Positions 18,188-27,276 of a stretch of 64,000 bases of DNA are shown in pieces. The DNA comes from Streptomyces zhihengii. Lineage in GTDB: Bacteria > Actinomycetota > Actinomycetes > Streptomycetales > Streptomycetaceae. The stretch is from assembly GCF_016919245.1 (NCBI RefSeq), contig NZ_JAFEJA010000003.1, positions 1 to 64,000 on the forward strand. Reading direction: 5' to 3'. The notes beneath the pieces were generated by a model. It ran no database searches. It was not told the DNA's origin and saw only the letters and a program-made list of their open reading frames with translations. The translations under genes and the position numbers were made by a program. Each line of letters opens with the position of its first letter. Positions within the stretch are counted from its first letter, which is position 1.

Positions 18188-20653
18188 ATGGGCTCCCGCA
18201 CGAAGCGACGCGAAGCGCGCAACAAGAGACATCGCCGTTCCGTGCCGGAGACGCTGGTGCTCGATCCGCACGCGCAGGTCATAGCGGATTCCTTGACCAC
18301 CATGACCACGCTCATGGCCTCCTTCACTGGCGACGACCCTGCATCTGAGGCCGACGCGGCCTTCGCCACGGCGATCGAGGAGTTCGTCGTGGAGGTGCGG
18401 CGTTTCGACGCGATGCGGCTTATCGAGGTGGCTCGTCAGCGATTCTTGCCGATGGCCCGCGAGGGCGAGATACCTGTCACTGCGGAAGCGGGCGCGGTCT
18501 ACGTCGAACTGCTGGCGCTGATTGCTCTGACCGCCCGGCAGGAGGCAGGGACGACGGTCGGGCCCGAAGCCGGATTTCAGGAGATGAGCCACTTCGTCTC
18601 CAGCGCGAAGGAAGAGCTGAGCAAGGTCCTCCACCTTGCTCAGCTGCGTTCATTCGCGCGTGCTGACCCGAACGACAAGTTCGCCATGGTCTCTTTGTTC
18701 ATTCGGGGCGCCGAAGTATGGATGCGCAATCCGTCATATCCGGAAATGGTAGAGGAAACCAATCTGGCGCTACTTGACGGCGTTGAGAGCGTCCGCGCAG
18801 CCCTGCAGGCGCAACTGGGCTTCGACGCCGCGGATGCAATTGCCGTCCTCAACGCCTGCCACGACCTGCAGCAGGACAGACTGAACGACCGCATTGAGGC
18901 GATGGGCAATGCGGTCCTGGACGCGATGGCGGCGGAGGACGAAGGCCGGGCGGACAGGCAGCTAACGGAGCAGGCCATGCTCAGCGTCACGTCGATGTTC
19001 GAGCCACCTGCCGCGCAGGCCACTGTCACGATCGACGACATCGCTGCGCATACGAGCCTGCCGGAAGAATGTGTCCGGGCCGTTGTCGAGCGGTTCCGCC
19101 TGGACCTGGGGACGGACAGTCCGATAGATGTCGTCGAGGCGTTCACCAGCGGAAGGAACCCGCTGCGAACACGGCCACTCATCGTGGGCACAGACGGGCG
19201 TCTGATGCTGCCGCACCCGGCGTTGAACGTGTTCGCTGTGCGGGAGAACCTCGAGGAACACCTGAAGAAGACAGCTCCGGTGTGGAGCCAGTACGCCAAG
19301 CATCGCGGAGACCTTCTCGAATCCCGCACACACGCCGCGCTGGAGCGTGTCCTTCCCGGCGCTCGTTTCCGGGACGGATTGGAGTACTACCTACCCGCGA
19401 GCGATGATGAAGCTGAGGCCGCCGACCCCTCGAAGTACACCAAACGGGCCGAGGGCGACCACCTCATCGTCCTCGACGATGTCGCCATCATCGTGGAGGA
19501 CAAGGCCGTCGCTTTGAGCGCCCTATCCCGCGGGGGCAAGGCGGCACGGATCCGTACCGACCTGACCGGCATCATCACCAAAGCAGCCGACCAGGCCGGG
19601 CGAATGCGCGACGCCATCGAGCAGGACGGCGGCCTCCGCACCAAGAACGAGGGATGGATCGACCTCAGCCAAATCCGTGAGATCCACACCATCGCCGTCA
19701 GTCTCGATGACCTATCAACGGTCCTGACTGCCACCGCCGAGCTGGTGCGGGCCGGCCTGCTGGCCGAGGACAACATTCCATGGACGGTATCTCTGCACGA
19801 TCTCGAGCTGATCACCGAACTGGTGGCACGTCCGGCCGAGTTCCTGCTGTACCTGCGTCGGCGCCGCAACCCCGACGTCACCGTGATGTTCCACGCGCCC
19901 GACGAAATGGATCTGTTCCTGTACTTCTTCGAGGCAGGCCTTTGGGTGGAACCCGACCCGGTGCAGGTGCGTGCGGCGTTCCCCTTCCTGCCCGAGCCGG
20001 CCACAGCCGAACTGCGCCGCTACCGAAAAAGAAGCCCTGCGTTCCTGACCAGCCGAACCGATGCGCTGGACCAGTGGTTCCACACCCAAGACCGCGACAG
20101 CGCGTGCTCAGCACTGGCGCCCAAGCCGACGATGGTGCCATCACCGCTCGCGCCAGTGGTCGACGAGTTGCAGTCCCGCAATGTCACTGGATGGCTGAGC
20201 ATCGGCGCCACGCTGCTGTCTGGGGCAACCGACGTGCAGCACAAATTCGCCCGCCACGGCAGCGAACTCCTCGACAGTCCGAGCCCCGAGGGCCGTAGCC
20301 TGACCGTGCCGCTCACGGCCAGCGTCGACCCGGCAGAGGGCTGGCTGTTCGTGTGGGCCACCCATCCGGCTGGAGCCGATTCCGAAGAGACGGACAGGAG
20401 GCTCCGCAACTACCTCCGAGCTAAGAAGCACCAACTCGGTCTGCCGCGAGGCGTCGTCTTCCTCTACGACCAATCAACCCGCAAGCTCCTTGATATTTGC
20501 TACGACGGGCACACCGGACCGCTTGATGCTGCTCAGACGGCCATCTTGTCGTCCTTGCGGCCGACCTCAGAGCTTCATCGCTCCATCCACCCGAACGCCA
20601 AGCGGCCGCAAAGCGGCACGAGGAACGCAACACGGCACAAGCGGAAACGATAG
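18188..20653 (+). CDS. Large PD-(D/E)XK nuclease-like protein, function unknown
   Basis: An 821-residue protein. I do not recognise the family. The N-terminus is strongly basic (SRTKRREARNKRHRR), followed by a long helical region. Around residues 380-445 a nuclease-like core appears: GDLLESRTHAAL, a glycine-flanked tyrosine pair, EGDHLIVLDD and IIVEDKA, matching the E...D...ExK order of PD-(D/E)XK enzymes. The C-terminal 350 residues are mixed alpha/beta with no known motif and a basic tail. The ATG at 18188 was preferred to an upstream ATG because the first 42 residues of the longer frame look non-coding. It stands alone between two mobile-element remnants and could be an anti-phage or restriction-like effector; that is inference. 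Confidence 0.68.
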   Translation: MGSRTKRREARNKRHRRSVPETLVLDPHAQVIADSLTTMTTLMASFTGDDPASEADAAFATAIEEFVVEVRRFDAMRLIEVARQRFLPMAREGEIPVTAEAGAVYVELLALIALTARQEAGTTVGPEAGFQEMSHFVSSAKEELSKVLHLAQLRSFARADPNDKFAMVSLFIRGAEVWMRNPSYPEMVEETNLALLDGVESVRAALQAQLGFDAADAIAVLNACHDLQQDRLNDRIEAMGNAVLDAMAAEDEGRADRQLTEQAMLSVTSMFEPPAAQATVTIDDIAAHTSLPEECVRAVVERFRLDLGTDSPIDVVEAFTSGRNPLRTRPLIVGTDGRLMLPHPALNVFAVRENLEEHLKKTAPVWSQYAKHRGDLLESRTHAALERVLPGARFRDGLEYYLPASDDEAEAADPSKYTKRAEGDHLIVLDDVAIIVEDKAVALSALSRGGKAARIRTDLTGIITKAADQAGRMRDAIEQDGGLRTKNEGWIDLSQIREIHTIAVSLDDLSTVLTATAELVRAGLLAEDNIPWTVSLHDLELITELVARPAEFLLYLRRRRNPDVTVMFHAPDEMDLFLYFFEAGLWVEPDPVQVRAAFPFLPEPATAELRRYRKRSPAFLTSRTDALDQWFHTQDRDSACSALAPKPTMVPSPLAPVVDELQSRNVTGWLSIGATLLSGATDVQHKFARHGSELLDSPSPEGRSLTVPLTASVDPAEGWLFVWATHPAGADSEETDRRLRNYLRAKKHQLGLPRGVVFLYDQSTRKLLDICYDGHTGPLDAAQTAILSSLRPTSELHRSIHPNAKRPQSGTRNATRHKRKR

Positions 20654-20731
20654 GAACAGCCGCGCCAGAAGCCACTCCTGCGACACCAACGCCGCCGATC
20701 ATGGGCCTACGTCACATCTCGACGCACTGCG

Positions 20732-21496
20732 GTGTCGGTGAGCAGCCGGATCCGTAGGACAGGCGGCGCCGATGGTGAGCGCCGTCTTGATCGCGGCGAT
20801 GCGGGCGAGGACGGCCAGTTCCGCACCGTAAGAGCGAAGATGCTCAAACTGCCGGAGCCGTCCAATGATGCCGTGGAGTATCTGACTCCGGAAGAGGCTG
20901 ACCAGCTGTTTCAGATCGCCACGCATGCCCGTGACCGGTTCCTGGTCGCCCTGCTCGCGTGCACGGGGGAGCGCATCAGCGAGGCTCTGGGCCTGCGGCG
21001 CCAGGACATGCACCTGCTCAGCGACTCGCGGATGCTCGGATGCCGGGTCGAAGGCCCGCACGTCCACGTCCGACGGCGGGCGAACAACGCCAACGGAGCC
21101 CTTGCCAGGTCTCAGTTCGCCCGGGTGATCCCGGTGACCGAGGACGTCGCGGGTCTCTATGCGGACTACCAGCTCGAACGGGACGAGGTCCCCGAGGCGG
21201 CTGACTGCGACATGGTCTTCGTGAACCTGTTCCACGCCCCGCTCGGGCAGCCGATGCGCTACGGCACAGCGAAGAGGCTCTTCGACCGGCTGGCGAAGAG
21301 GACCCAGCTCACCGCACGCCCGCACATGCTGCGGCACGGAGCGGCCACGGCCTGGGTCCGCGCCGGCGTCGACGAGGACGTGGTCCAGGACCTGATGGGG
21401 CACATCTCCCGGTCCTCGCTGACGCCCTACCTGCACGCGAGTGAGGCGGACAAGCGGGCGGCGGTCGAGCTGGTGGCGGCGGGGCGGCGGTCTTGA
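20732..21496 (+). CDS. Tyrosine recombinase, N-terminally shortened (Tn554 TnpA-like)
   Basis: A 254-residue tyrosine recombinase. The catalytic domain is complete: Arg in TGERISEALGL, the HMLRH box, GHIS and the nucleophile in TPYLHAS. The usual N-terminal core-binding domain of about 100 residues is missing; the first 35 residues look like read-in from other sequence, and similarity begins near KLPEPSNDAVEYLTPEE. It is the first gene of a three-gene recombinase set, its stop overlapping the next start by 4 bases. Loss of the DNA-binding part probably disables it. Confidence 0.72.
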   Translation: MSVSSRIRRTGGADGERRLDRGDAGEDGQFRTVRAKMLKLPEPSNDAVEYLTPEEADQLFQIATHARDRFLVALLACTGERISEALGLRRQDMHLLSDSRMLGCRVEGPHVHVRRRANNANGALARSQFARVIPVTEDVAGLYADYQLERDEVPEAADCDMVFVNLFHAPLGQPMRYGTAKRLFDRLAKRTQLTARPHMLRHGAATAWVRAGVDEDVVQDLMGHISRSSLTPYLHASEADKRAAVELVAAGRRS

Positions 21497-24003
21497 CCAC
21501 TCCCGCCGTGCTCGCCGCGGAGCCGTTCGCCCCGGTCGTCCCGCTTGATTCGACCGCCTGGGTGAGTTGGCTGCAAGCGCGGGTGGATCTCCTCTGGCGG
21601 CCGGGTGAGTGGTCCCAGCAGGATTGGTTCTTCGACGGCGACGTGGACAACCCGCGCACGGCGGCGTCGAGGTGCCTCACGGCCTCGTGCTGGACCTTGA
21701 TGCCCTCCCGCAACCTGTTCTGCCGGCACTGCCTAGATGCCCACAAGGCCAGCTTGCTGAGCCGGGAGGAGTTCGCCGCTTCCTATAGGCGGCCTCGGCG
21801 GATCCGCACCCAGCGCGGATCCGAGCGCGAACCGTGCGTCCTGGCACGCCCCTCGGGCCGATGCGAGCGGCCAGCCCACAGCGGCGGGCTCTGCCGCACC
21901 CACTACTCCCGCTGGCGACGGCGCCCTGACCAGCGGGTCTCGGTCGAGGAATGGCTGGCCACCACGACGGCGGAACCGCTGCAAGCGAAGCCGACCGGCG
22001 TCGTCCGGGGCTGCGCGAACCAGAGGGTGATCTCCGGGCTCTGCAACACGCATTTGCAGTCATGGGAACGGGAGAAGCGGGCGGGCGCCACCCGCGACCC
22101 CGAGCAGTGGGCCCGTCAGGCCGCCAACCGCCTGCTGACCAGCCAGTTCAGCCTGCGGAACCTGGCGGAACCTGTCCGCTGGGAATTTCTCTACGGGCTG
22201 CAACAGCGGGATGCCCGCGGCGGCGTCATCGAGCCGGTGGCCGCCCGGCAGCTGGCGCGTCGGCTAGATGGGGTCCCGAGTCTGCTGGCCGTCGATGTCG
22301 AGTCCTTCGTCGAGGGGATCGCCACACAACACAACCTCACGTCCTTGATCCGCGAGGTTGTCCGGGCTCTGCGGCGGGCCGCACTGTCGTTCCGCGGTCT
22401 GAAGCCCACCGATGTCGACAGCTGGGATCTGGGCTGATTGGACCTGCGGTCCTCGACCCTCGGCGGCCGTCGCCATCGGCCTGCGCAGGTGGACGCGTCC
22501 GCAATCCGCCAGCAATGGTTTCGGGACGTGATCAAGTCGTGGGCCACCTCCGTCAGCCTGGACAGTGGCAAGTTCAAGCGGGTATTCACCGCGTGTGTCA
22601 TCGACTCCGATGCTCTGCATGCCCGGCCCGGCGGAGGCCAGGACCACACGAAGCTGAGGTTCGCCGACATGCAGGCGGTCTTCACCGCGATGAGCCGCAT
22701 CCGCCGCACCACCGACGACGAGCTCGCCAGCAGGAGCTGGCGCCAGCATTCGTTCGGCTGCTTCCTGGAGATCGTCGACTTCGGCCGCAAGACGGACATG
22801 CTGCCGGGCATGCCCGGCAGTTTCGACCCCGACAAGACGATGGTACTGCCGCCCGAGGAGACGACCGAGGACGCTGCCGGCCGGGCTGTCCCTGAGCCTG
22901 TCATCGCCCAGCTCGATGCCCATCTCGCCCTGATGGGAGCCGCCTTCTCCTACGGCGAGATGGCACGGGCCGATATCGAACTGATGATGCAGACGGCCTA
23001 CCTGGTCCTCCGTGACACCGGCCGCCGTCCCATCGAGGTCGCCAGTCTGAGCCTGAAGTGCCTGGAGACCCGAGGGGACGAGAACACCCTCGTCTGGGAC
23101 AACGTCAAGAAGCGCCGCTACGGCCGCAAGCTGCCCATCACTCGCGAGACCGCCACGGTGATCAGAAACTGGCAGGCCCGTCGACGTCAGACGGAGGTTC
23201 CCTCCCGCAGCCGGAAGCAACTGTTCCCGTCGATCACCGATCGCAGCGGGTTCGCGCACATGGACACCTCCAGCCTGGCCAATGCGTTGCGGGAGTGGGT
23301 CGCGGCGATCCCGGTGCTGCTGAGCGACGAACTCGACGTGCAGGGCCGCAGGATGCCGTTCGACCGAACGCTGATCTTCCCCTACGCGTTCCGGCATGCC
23401 TATGCCCAGCGGCATGCCGACGCGGGCGTCCCAGTTGACGTCCTCAGAGAGCTGATGGACCACCGGTCGATCGTCACAACGATGTCGTACTACCAGGTGT
23501 CCCTGAAGCGGAAACGCGAAGCGATCACGACCCTGCGGAAGCACACCGTCGACCGGTCCGGCCGTCCGGCACCGTTCACCAGCCCGACCGACTACGAGGC
23601 CCAGTCGGTCGCTGTCCCATTCGGCAACTGCCGCGAGCCCAGCAACGTCAAGGCCGGCGGCAAGGCCTGCGCAATCCGTTTCCAGTGCGCCGGCTGCGGC
23701 TTCTACCGACCCGACCCGTCCTACCTGCCCGCCATCGAGGAGCACGTCAACGACCTGCGGGCCGACCGTGAGACCGCCAGGGCGATGGACGCCGACGACT
23801 TCGTCGTCCGCAACCTCGGCGACCAGATCACCGCGTTCACGAACGTCGCCGACACCATGCGCGAGCGGCTCAGCAGCCTCCCCCGGGACGAACGCGAGGA
23901 GATCAAGGAGGCCAGCGCGGTCCTGCGGAAGGTCCGTGCGACCCGGGACCACAAGCTGCTGCCACTGACCGTGATCCGCAAGGAGACCCCCGATGCCAGC
24001 TGA
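21493..24003 (+). pseudogene. Second tyrosine recombinase (TnpB-like), split by an in-frame TGA
   Basis: One reading frame of 837 codons is interrupted by TGA at codon 315 (22435-22437) and continues without shift. The first half has zinc-binding-like Cys/His clusters (FCRHC, CRTHY, CNTH). The second half is a recombinase with GRRPIEV, YAFRHAYAQRH, DHRS and SYYQ, followed by a CAGCGFYRP zinc motif. Large recombinases of this type normally span both halves; the sequences on either side of the TGA (DVDSWDLG / LDLRSSTL) join as in intact relatives. The second part could still be made from a TTG right after the stop, but the simplest reading is a nonsense mutation. Confidence 0.78.
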
Positions 24004-24586
24004 GACATCCATGAAGCCCTCCAGGACACCCGCGGAGATCCTCAAAGCCGCACGTCAGCGGGACAGCGCCGACAAACGCGGACGCGTCCTCAAAGCGGTC
24101 CAGGACATGCTCCACGCCAACCGGCGCGTCACCTTCGCCACGGTCGCCCGCTAGGCGGGCGTCTCCAGCTGGCTCGTCTATGCCCCTGGCCCGCGTGAAC
24201 GCATCGACCAGGCGCGGGCCCGTCAGGCCGCCTAGGGACACCACGACCAGCAGAACGGACGGAAGGTCTCGACCGCCAGCGAGCAGACCGACCTGCTTCT
24301 CGCCCGCCAGGAGATCAAGCGGCTCCGGACCGAGAACGACCAACTGCGGCGATAGGCCCGCGTTCACCTCGGACAGCAGGTCGAACAGCTCGGCAACCAC
24401 GATCTGGTAGACCGCGTCAACGAGCTCACCGAGGAAAACCTGCGACTGTCCACCGCGGAACGGCAGGCGACCACCCAGAACGCGGAACTCCAGCAGCGAG
24501 TCGCCGAGATCGAAGACGACCTCAGCGCTGCCCGCACCGGCCTCCCCCGCATGATCCGCAGCCAGAATCACGGTCAGCTAGCCTGA
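23993..24586 (+). pseudogene. DUF6262/TnpC-like coiled-coil gene with three in-frame TAG codons
   Basis: A frame of 197 codons plus TGA runs from an ATG overlapping the recombinase end. It is interrupted only by TAG at codons 54, 81 and 121 (24152, 24233, 24353). Around the stops the protein pattern is unbroken: VTFATVAR, then AGVSSWLVY, later LLLARQEIKRL and a long Gln/Glu coiled coil ending RMIRSQN. This is the third gene of Tn554-like recombinase sets, thought to orient or assist the recombinases. There are no indels. Point decay is most likely, because the gene before it carries TGA, but the all-TAG set is noted. Confidence 0.75.
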
Positions 24587-24648
24587 TCCATCGTCACTTG
24601 TCGTTGCCCCCGCTACTCTCCACGGGACCATTGAAGAGAGGGCTCGTC

Positions 24649-25308
24649 ATGGCGGAGCGCACGCCGAGCACCGAAAAGTGCACCGCGGCTGATTGCGAGC
24701 GGCCCCAGTGGGCTCGGAGGCTCTGCAACCCATGCTTGAGCAGGGCATACCGGCGAGGCGAGATCGAGCGCGTTCAGGTCCACGGGCGGACCGGGTGCGA
24801 CGTGAAGGGTTGCGAGAGCCCACATCACGCGAACGGCCACTGCAAGATCCACAACGCAAACGAGCGTCGGATAGGCCAGCCCGTGGCTCCCAAAGTGGTA
24901 ATCCGAGGCACCATCGAGGAACGATGGCTCGCGAAGGTCATTCCCACCCCTGACGGCCACTGGCTCTGGCCCGAGTCACCGAAGGGATGCCCCTACCCCA
25001 AGCTAGGCGGCAAAATCGATGGAAGGTGGACGACTGAGTATGCCCACCACGTCGCCTATCGCTGGGCTCATGGCGCCTTGCCCGAGTCGGGGGTCGTCCA
25101 CCACACCTGCGGTTTGAGGCTGTGCTCCAACCCGGACCATCTCCAGTCCGTCGACGCCGTTGCGAACATCCTGGAGATGAAGCAGCGGATCAGCCTGGAG
25201 CGTGAGATCGAGATGCTCACCGCGGCCGTTGCCGCTCTTGAGGCTGCTCTTGGTCTGGATGTTCCCATTGACGACCAGGAAGGGGGCAACGATGCCTCGA
25301 TGGCCTAA
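24649..25308 (+). CDS. HNH endonuclease with N-terminal Cys-rich segments
   Basis: A 219-residue protein. Residues 1-70 contain two Cys/His clusters (CERPQWARRLCNPC and CDVKGCESPHHANGHCKIH). The HNH part follows: AHHVAYRW, HHTCGLRLCSNPDHL. The C-terminus is a coiled coil. Such proteins are common on actinophages and mobile elements as homing-type or packaging-related nucleases. The ATG at 24649 has GAAGAGAGGG upstream. Its last 17 bases overlap the next gene, a paralogue. Confidence 0.8.
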   Translation: MAERTPSTEKCTAADCERPQWARRLCNPCLSRAYRRGEIERVQVHGRTGCDVKGCESPHHANGHCKIHNANERRIGQPVAPKVVIRGTIEERWLAKVIPTPDGHWLWPESPKGCPYPKLGGKIDGRWTTEYAHHVAYRWAHGALPESGVVHHTCGLRLCSNPDHLQSVDAVANILEMKQRISLEREIEMLTAAVAALEAALGLDVPIDDQEGGNDASMA

Positions 25309-25888
25309 GGAACGCGAAGCTCGCGGCTGTGGCATCGAGGGCTGCGAGGGGAAGCACGTCGGCAAGGGCTACTGCAAGAAGCACCTCTATCGACTGAACA
25401 CCAACGGTGACCCTCTCGCCGTCCGACACCGGATACATACCGGCACCGTTGAGGAGCGTTTCTGGAAGAAGGTCGTGACTGGGCCGGATGACTGCCTGCT
25501 GTGGTCTGGTGCGAAGATCCCGGACGCGTCACGGGACGACGAGGACCGCTACGGGATGTGGACCTGGGACACACCCGACGGGACCCAAAGGCAGCTCGCT
25601 CACCGATTCGCCTATGAGTCCAAATTCGGGAAAATCCCCGAAGGCGCGCAGCTCCACCACACATGCGCCCGCCGCGGGTGCGTTAATCCGGCGCATCTTC
25701 AACTGGCCACCGCTCTGGAGAACACCGCCGAAAGCCTCCAACGCAAGCACCTCACAGCGAAGCGCGATGCCCTGGTCGCCCGATACGCGGAGCTGGCCTT
25801 GATGGCTCAGCACCTGAACATCCCACTCCAAGAGTGCCCCGTCGAGCCCAACAAAGATGAGCCGGAGGCCCCGGGGACACTGTTCTGA
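25292..25888 (+). CDS. Second HNH endonuclease, paralogue of the preceding gene
   Basis: A 198-residue HNH nuclease with one N-terminal Cys cluster (CGIEGCEGKHVGKGYCKKH) and the HNH core AHRFAYES, HHTCARRGCVNPAHL. It shares its domain order with the preceding protein but has lost the first Cys cluster, so the two probably arose by tandem duplication. The start, preceded by GGAAGGGGG, lies inside the end of the first gene, suggesting coupled translation. Confidence 0.8.
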   Translation: MPRWPKEREARGCGIEGCEGKHVGKGYCKKHLYRLNTNGDPLAVRHRIHTGTVEERFWKKVVTGPDDCLLWSGAKIPDASRDDEDRYGMWTWDTPDGTQRQLAHRFAYESKFGKIPEGAQLHHTCARRGCVNPAHLQLATALENTAESLQRKHLTAKRDALVARYAELALMAQHLNIPLQECPVEPNKDEPEAPGTLF

Positions 25889-25925
25889 CCCCGCACCAGC
25901 AGTGGGCCTATCGCTCCAACGTCCC

Positions 25926-26219
25926 TTATGTCACTGCCATGCGCACACGTCCCTGACCAGCATTAATTCGCTCCCGACCCGAGATAATGATCTGGTGCAG
26001 CGCCGTGACGTAGTAGATGACCCGCACCCCGTCGACGTCGTCGCTGTAGTCGCGCAGCAGGGTGTCGGGCACCGGGGTGCCCAGCTCGGGGTTGACGCTG
26101 ATCGCGACGATCGCCCGGTCAAGGCGGTGCGTTTCACTCGCCGTCAGCTTCGCCAGCTGGCTCAGCGCGGGCTCCACCCTGACAACCTGGGACCGGCGTG
26201 GCGCGTGCTCAGGCGACAC
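25926..26219 (-). CDS. RelE/ParE-like toxin
   Basis: A 97-residue protein read from a GTG that overlaps the stop of the upstream antitoxin frame. It has the small basic fold pattern of RelE/ParE toxins: SQLAKLTASETHRLDRAI, then a strand-rich part VDGVRVIYYVTALHQIIIS. RelE toxins cut mRNA at the ribosome and ParE toxins act on gyrase; which applies is not visible. The antitoxin upstream is broken, so the pair may be silent. Confidence 0.6.
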   Translation of the reverse strand: MSPEHAPRRSQVVRVEPALSQLAKLTASETHRLDRAIVAISVNPELGTPVPDTLLRDYSDDVDGVRVIYYVTALHQIIISGRERINAGQGRVRMAVT

Positions 26220-26437
26220 GGGGCTCCTCGCCGGCCAGGCGCTCCAGGTGCGCGTCGCGGGCCTCCTCCCACAGCACGCCCGTCTCCGGGGACGGGTAGC
26301 CGTGGGCGGCGATGTCCTCCAGCACCGAGGCGAGAACGTCGACCTTCGCGCGCTGGTCTGCCGCGTACGCACGAGCCGACGCGGCGGCCTGCTCGTCGAG
26401 GGGCTGGCGGTCGGACGAGGGCCGGCTGCTCGCTCAT
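26209..26437 (-). pseudogene. Frameshifted antitoxin gene upstream of the RelE-like toxin
   Basis: An ATG with a strong AGGAG site opens a frame reading MSEQPALVRP, but the protein-like continuation (AAASARAYAADQRAKVDVLASVL to the TGA) is in the next frame, which has no start of its own. A single-base insertion or two-base loss near codon 10 explains this. The C-terminal part (VLWEEARDAHLERLAGEE) is acidic, as expected for the toxin-binding end. A sequencing error is the other explanation. Confidence 0.55.
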
Positions 26438-26614
26438 CGGCAACTCCTGGGCTTCTGTCTGGCGTGTGTCACCACGGTATCGCCGGGCCGCACCACTGAA
26501 CCCTCATACGAGTGAACCGGGCCGAACGTCGACTTGTCCCTTGCCGCACGGTGCTGCGCCCAGCAACCCAGCAACGGCGAGGGGGACATGCCGGTGCAGT
26601 TGCCGCCGCCTCGA

Positions 26615-26765
26615 CGGATCGCCCCCACGTCGGCGGGGAGGACGACCCGGCGGCGCAGCGGCGCACGTTCGGGGACGGAGCACCCCCGCGGTCGCGGGGG
26701 TGTTCCGCTGTCGCTGGATCTCGCGTCCGGCCATGGCCAGTCCTCCCCGCCGACGCGCCCCTGCT
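26615..26765. repeat. Possible relic of two or three CRISPR-type repeats
   Basis: Three GC-rich, partly palindromic blocks spaced about 60 bases apart (near 26617, 26677 and 26737). The middle one, gagcacccccgcggtcgcg followed by ggggtgttccg, resembles type I-E repeats of Streptomyces, and the third matches its first half. Too short and too diverged to be certain. Confidence 0.3.
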
Positions 26766-26859
26766 GCGCCCCCAGTGCGCGTTGAGGGCTTCTTCGTGCC
26801 TCTGCTGAATGCGGGTTCCTCGGGCATGCTGTTCGGCTTCAACGGGCTGGGAGGTGGAG

Positions 26860-27180
26860 GTGTCCGCGGTGTGGCGGTCGGAGCAGGTGCTGCATCTGCC
26901 GACGTTCTGGAAGGGCCTGCCGCCGGGCTCGGAGTTGAAGCGGGAGCTTGCGCAGCCAGTGGAGTACGCGGCCCGGTGGATGGTGCCGGCCAGGTTGCTG
27001 GCTTTGGGGCTGATGCTGATAGTCCATGACGCGGTCGGCTACGGGATGCTGACTCTGGTGGGGGCTGGGGTGTCGGGGTGGTGGATGCGACTGCTGACGG
27101 GCCGGGCCAGGGATGCGCGGGACGTGTGGGCGAGGTCGATGTACTGCCGGGTGTGCCCGGCTGCCTTCGTGGCCGTGTAG
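26860..27180 (+). CDS. Small hypothetical protein with one or two membrane helices
   Basis: A 106-residue frame from a GTG next to a GGGAGGTGGA stretch. The N-terminal part is soluble (LPTFWKGLPPGSELKREL). A hydrophobic segment around residues 45-80 (PARLLALGLMLIVHDAVGYGMLTLVGAGV) probably spans the membrane once or twice. I recognise no family. It is followed after about 100 bases by another membrane protein on the same strand. Confidence 0.5.
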   Translation: MSAVWRSEQVLHLPTFWKGLPPGSELKRELAQPVEYAARWMVPARLLALGLMLIVHDAVGYGMLTLVGAGVSGWWMRLLTGRARDARDVWARSMYCRVCPAAFVAV

Positions 27181-27276
27181 GCGAGGGACAGGCCACTACG
27201 GCTGGGTAGGTCACAGGATCGCCTCAATGCCCGCGGTCGCCGGTTTGGGGTTGGCGGCGGGTGGGAGTTTCCGCGC

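Noticed and set aside
17617..18348. Plus-strand frame over the transposase remnant
   Set aside because: Ser/Arg/Pro-rich without motifs; the minus-strand frame shows a recognisable transposase N-terminus.
21493..24586. Host-wide or element-specific amber suppression
   Set aside because: The gene next to the TAG-containing one is broken by TGA, which amber suppression would not repair, and the first gene lacks its N-terminus. Decay explains all three.
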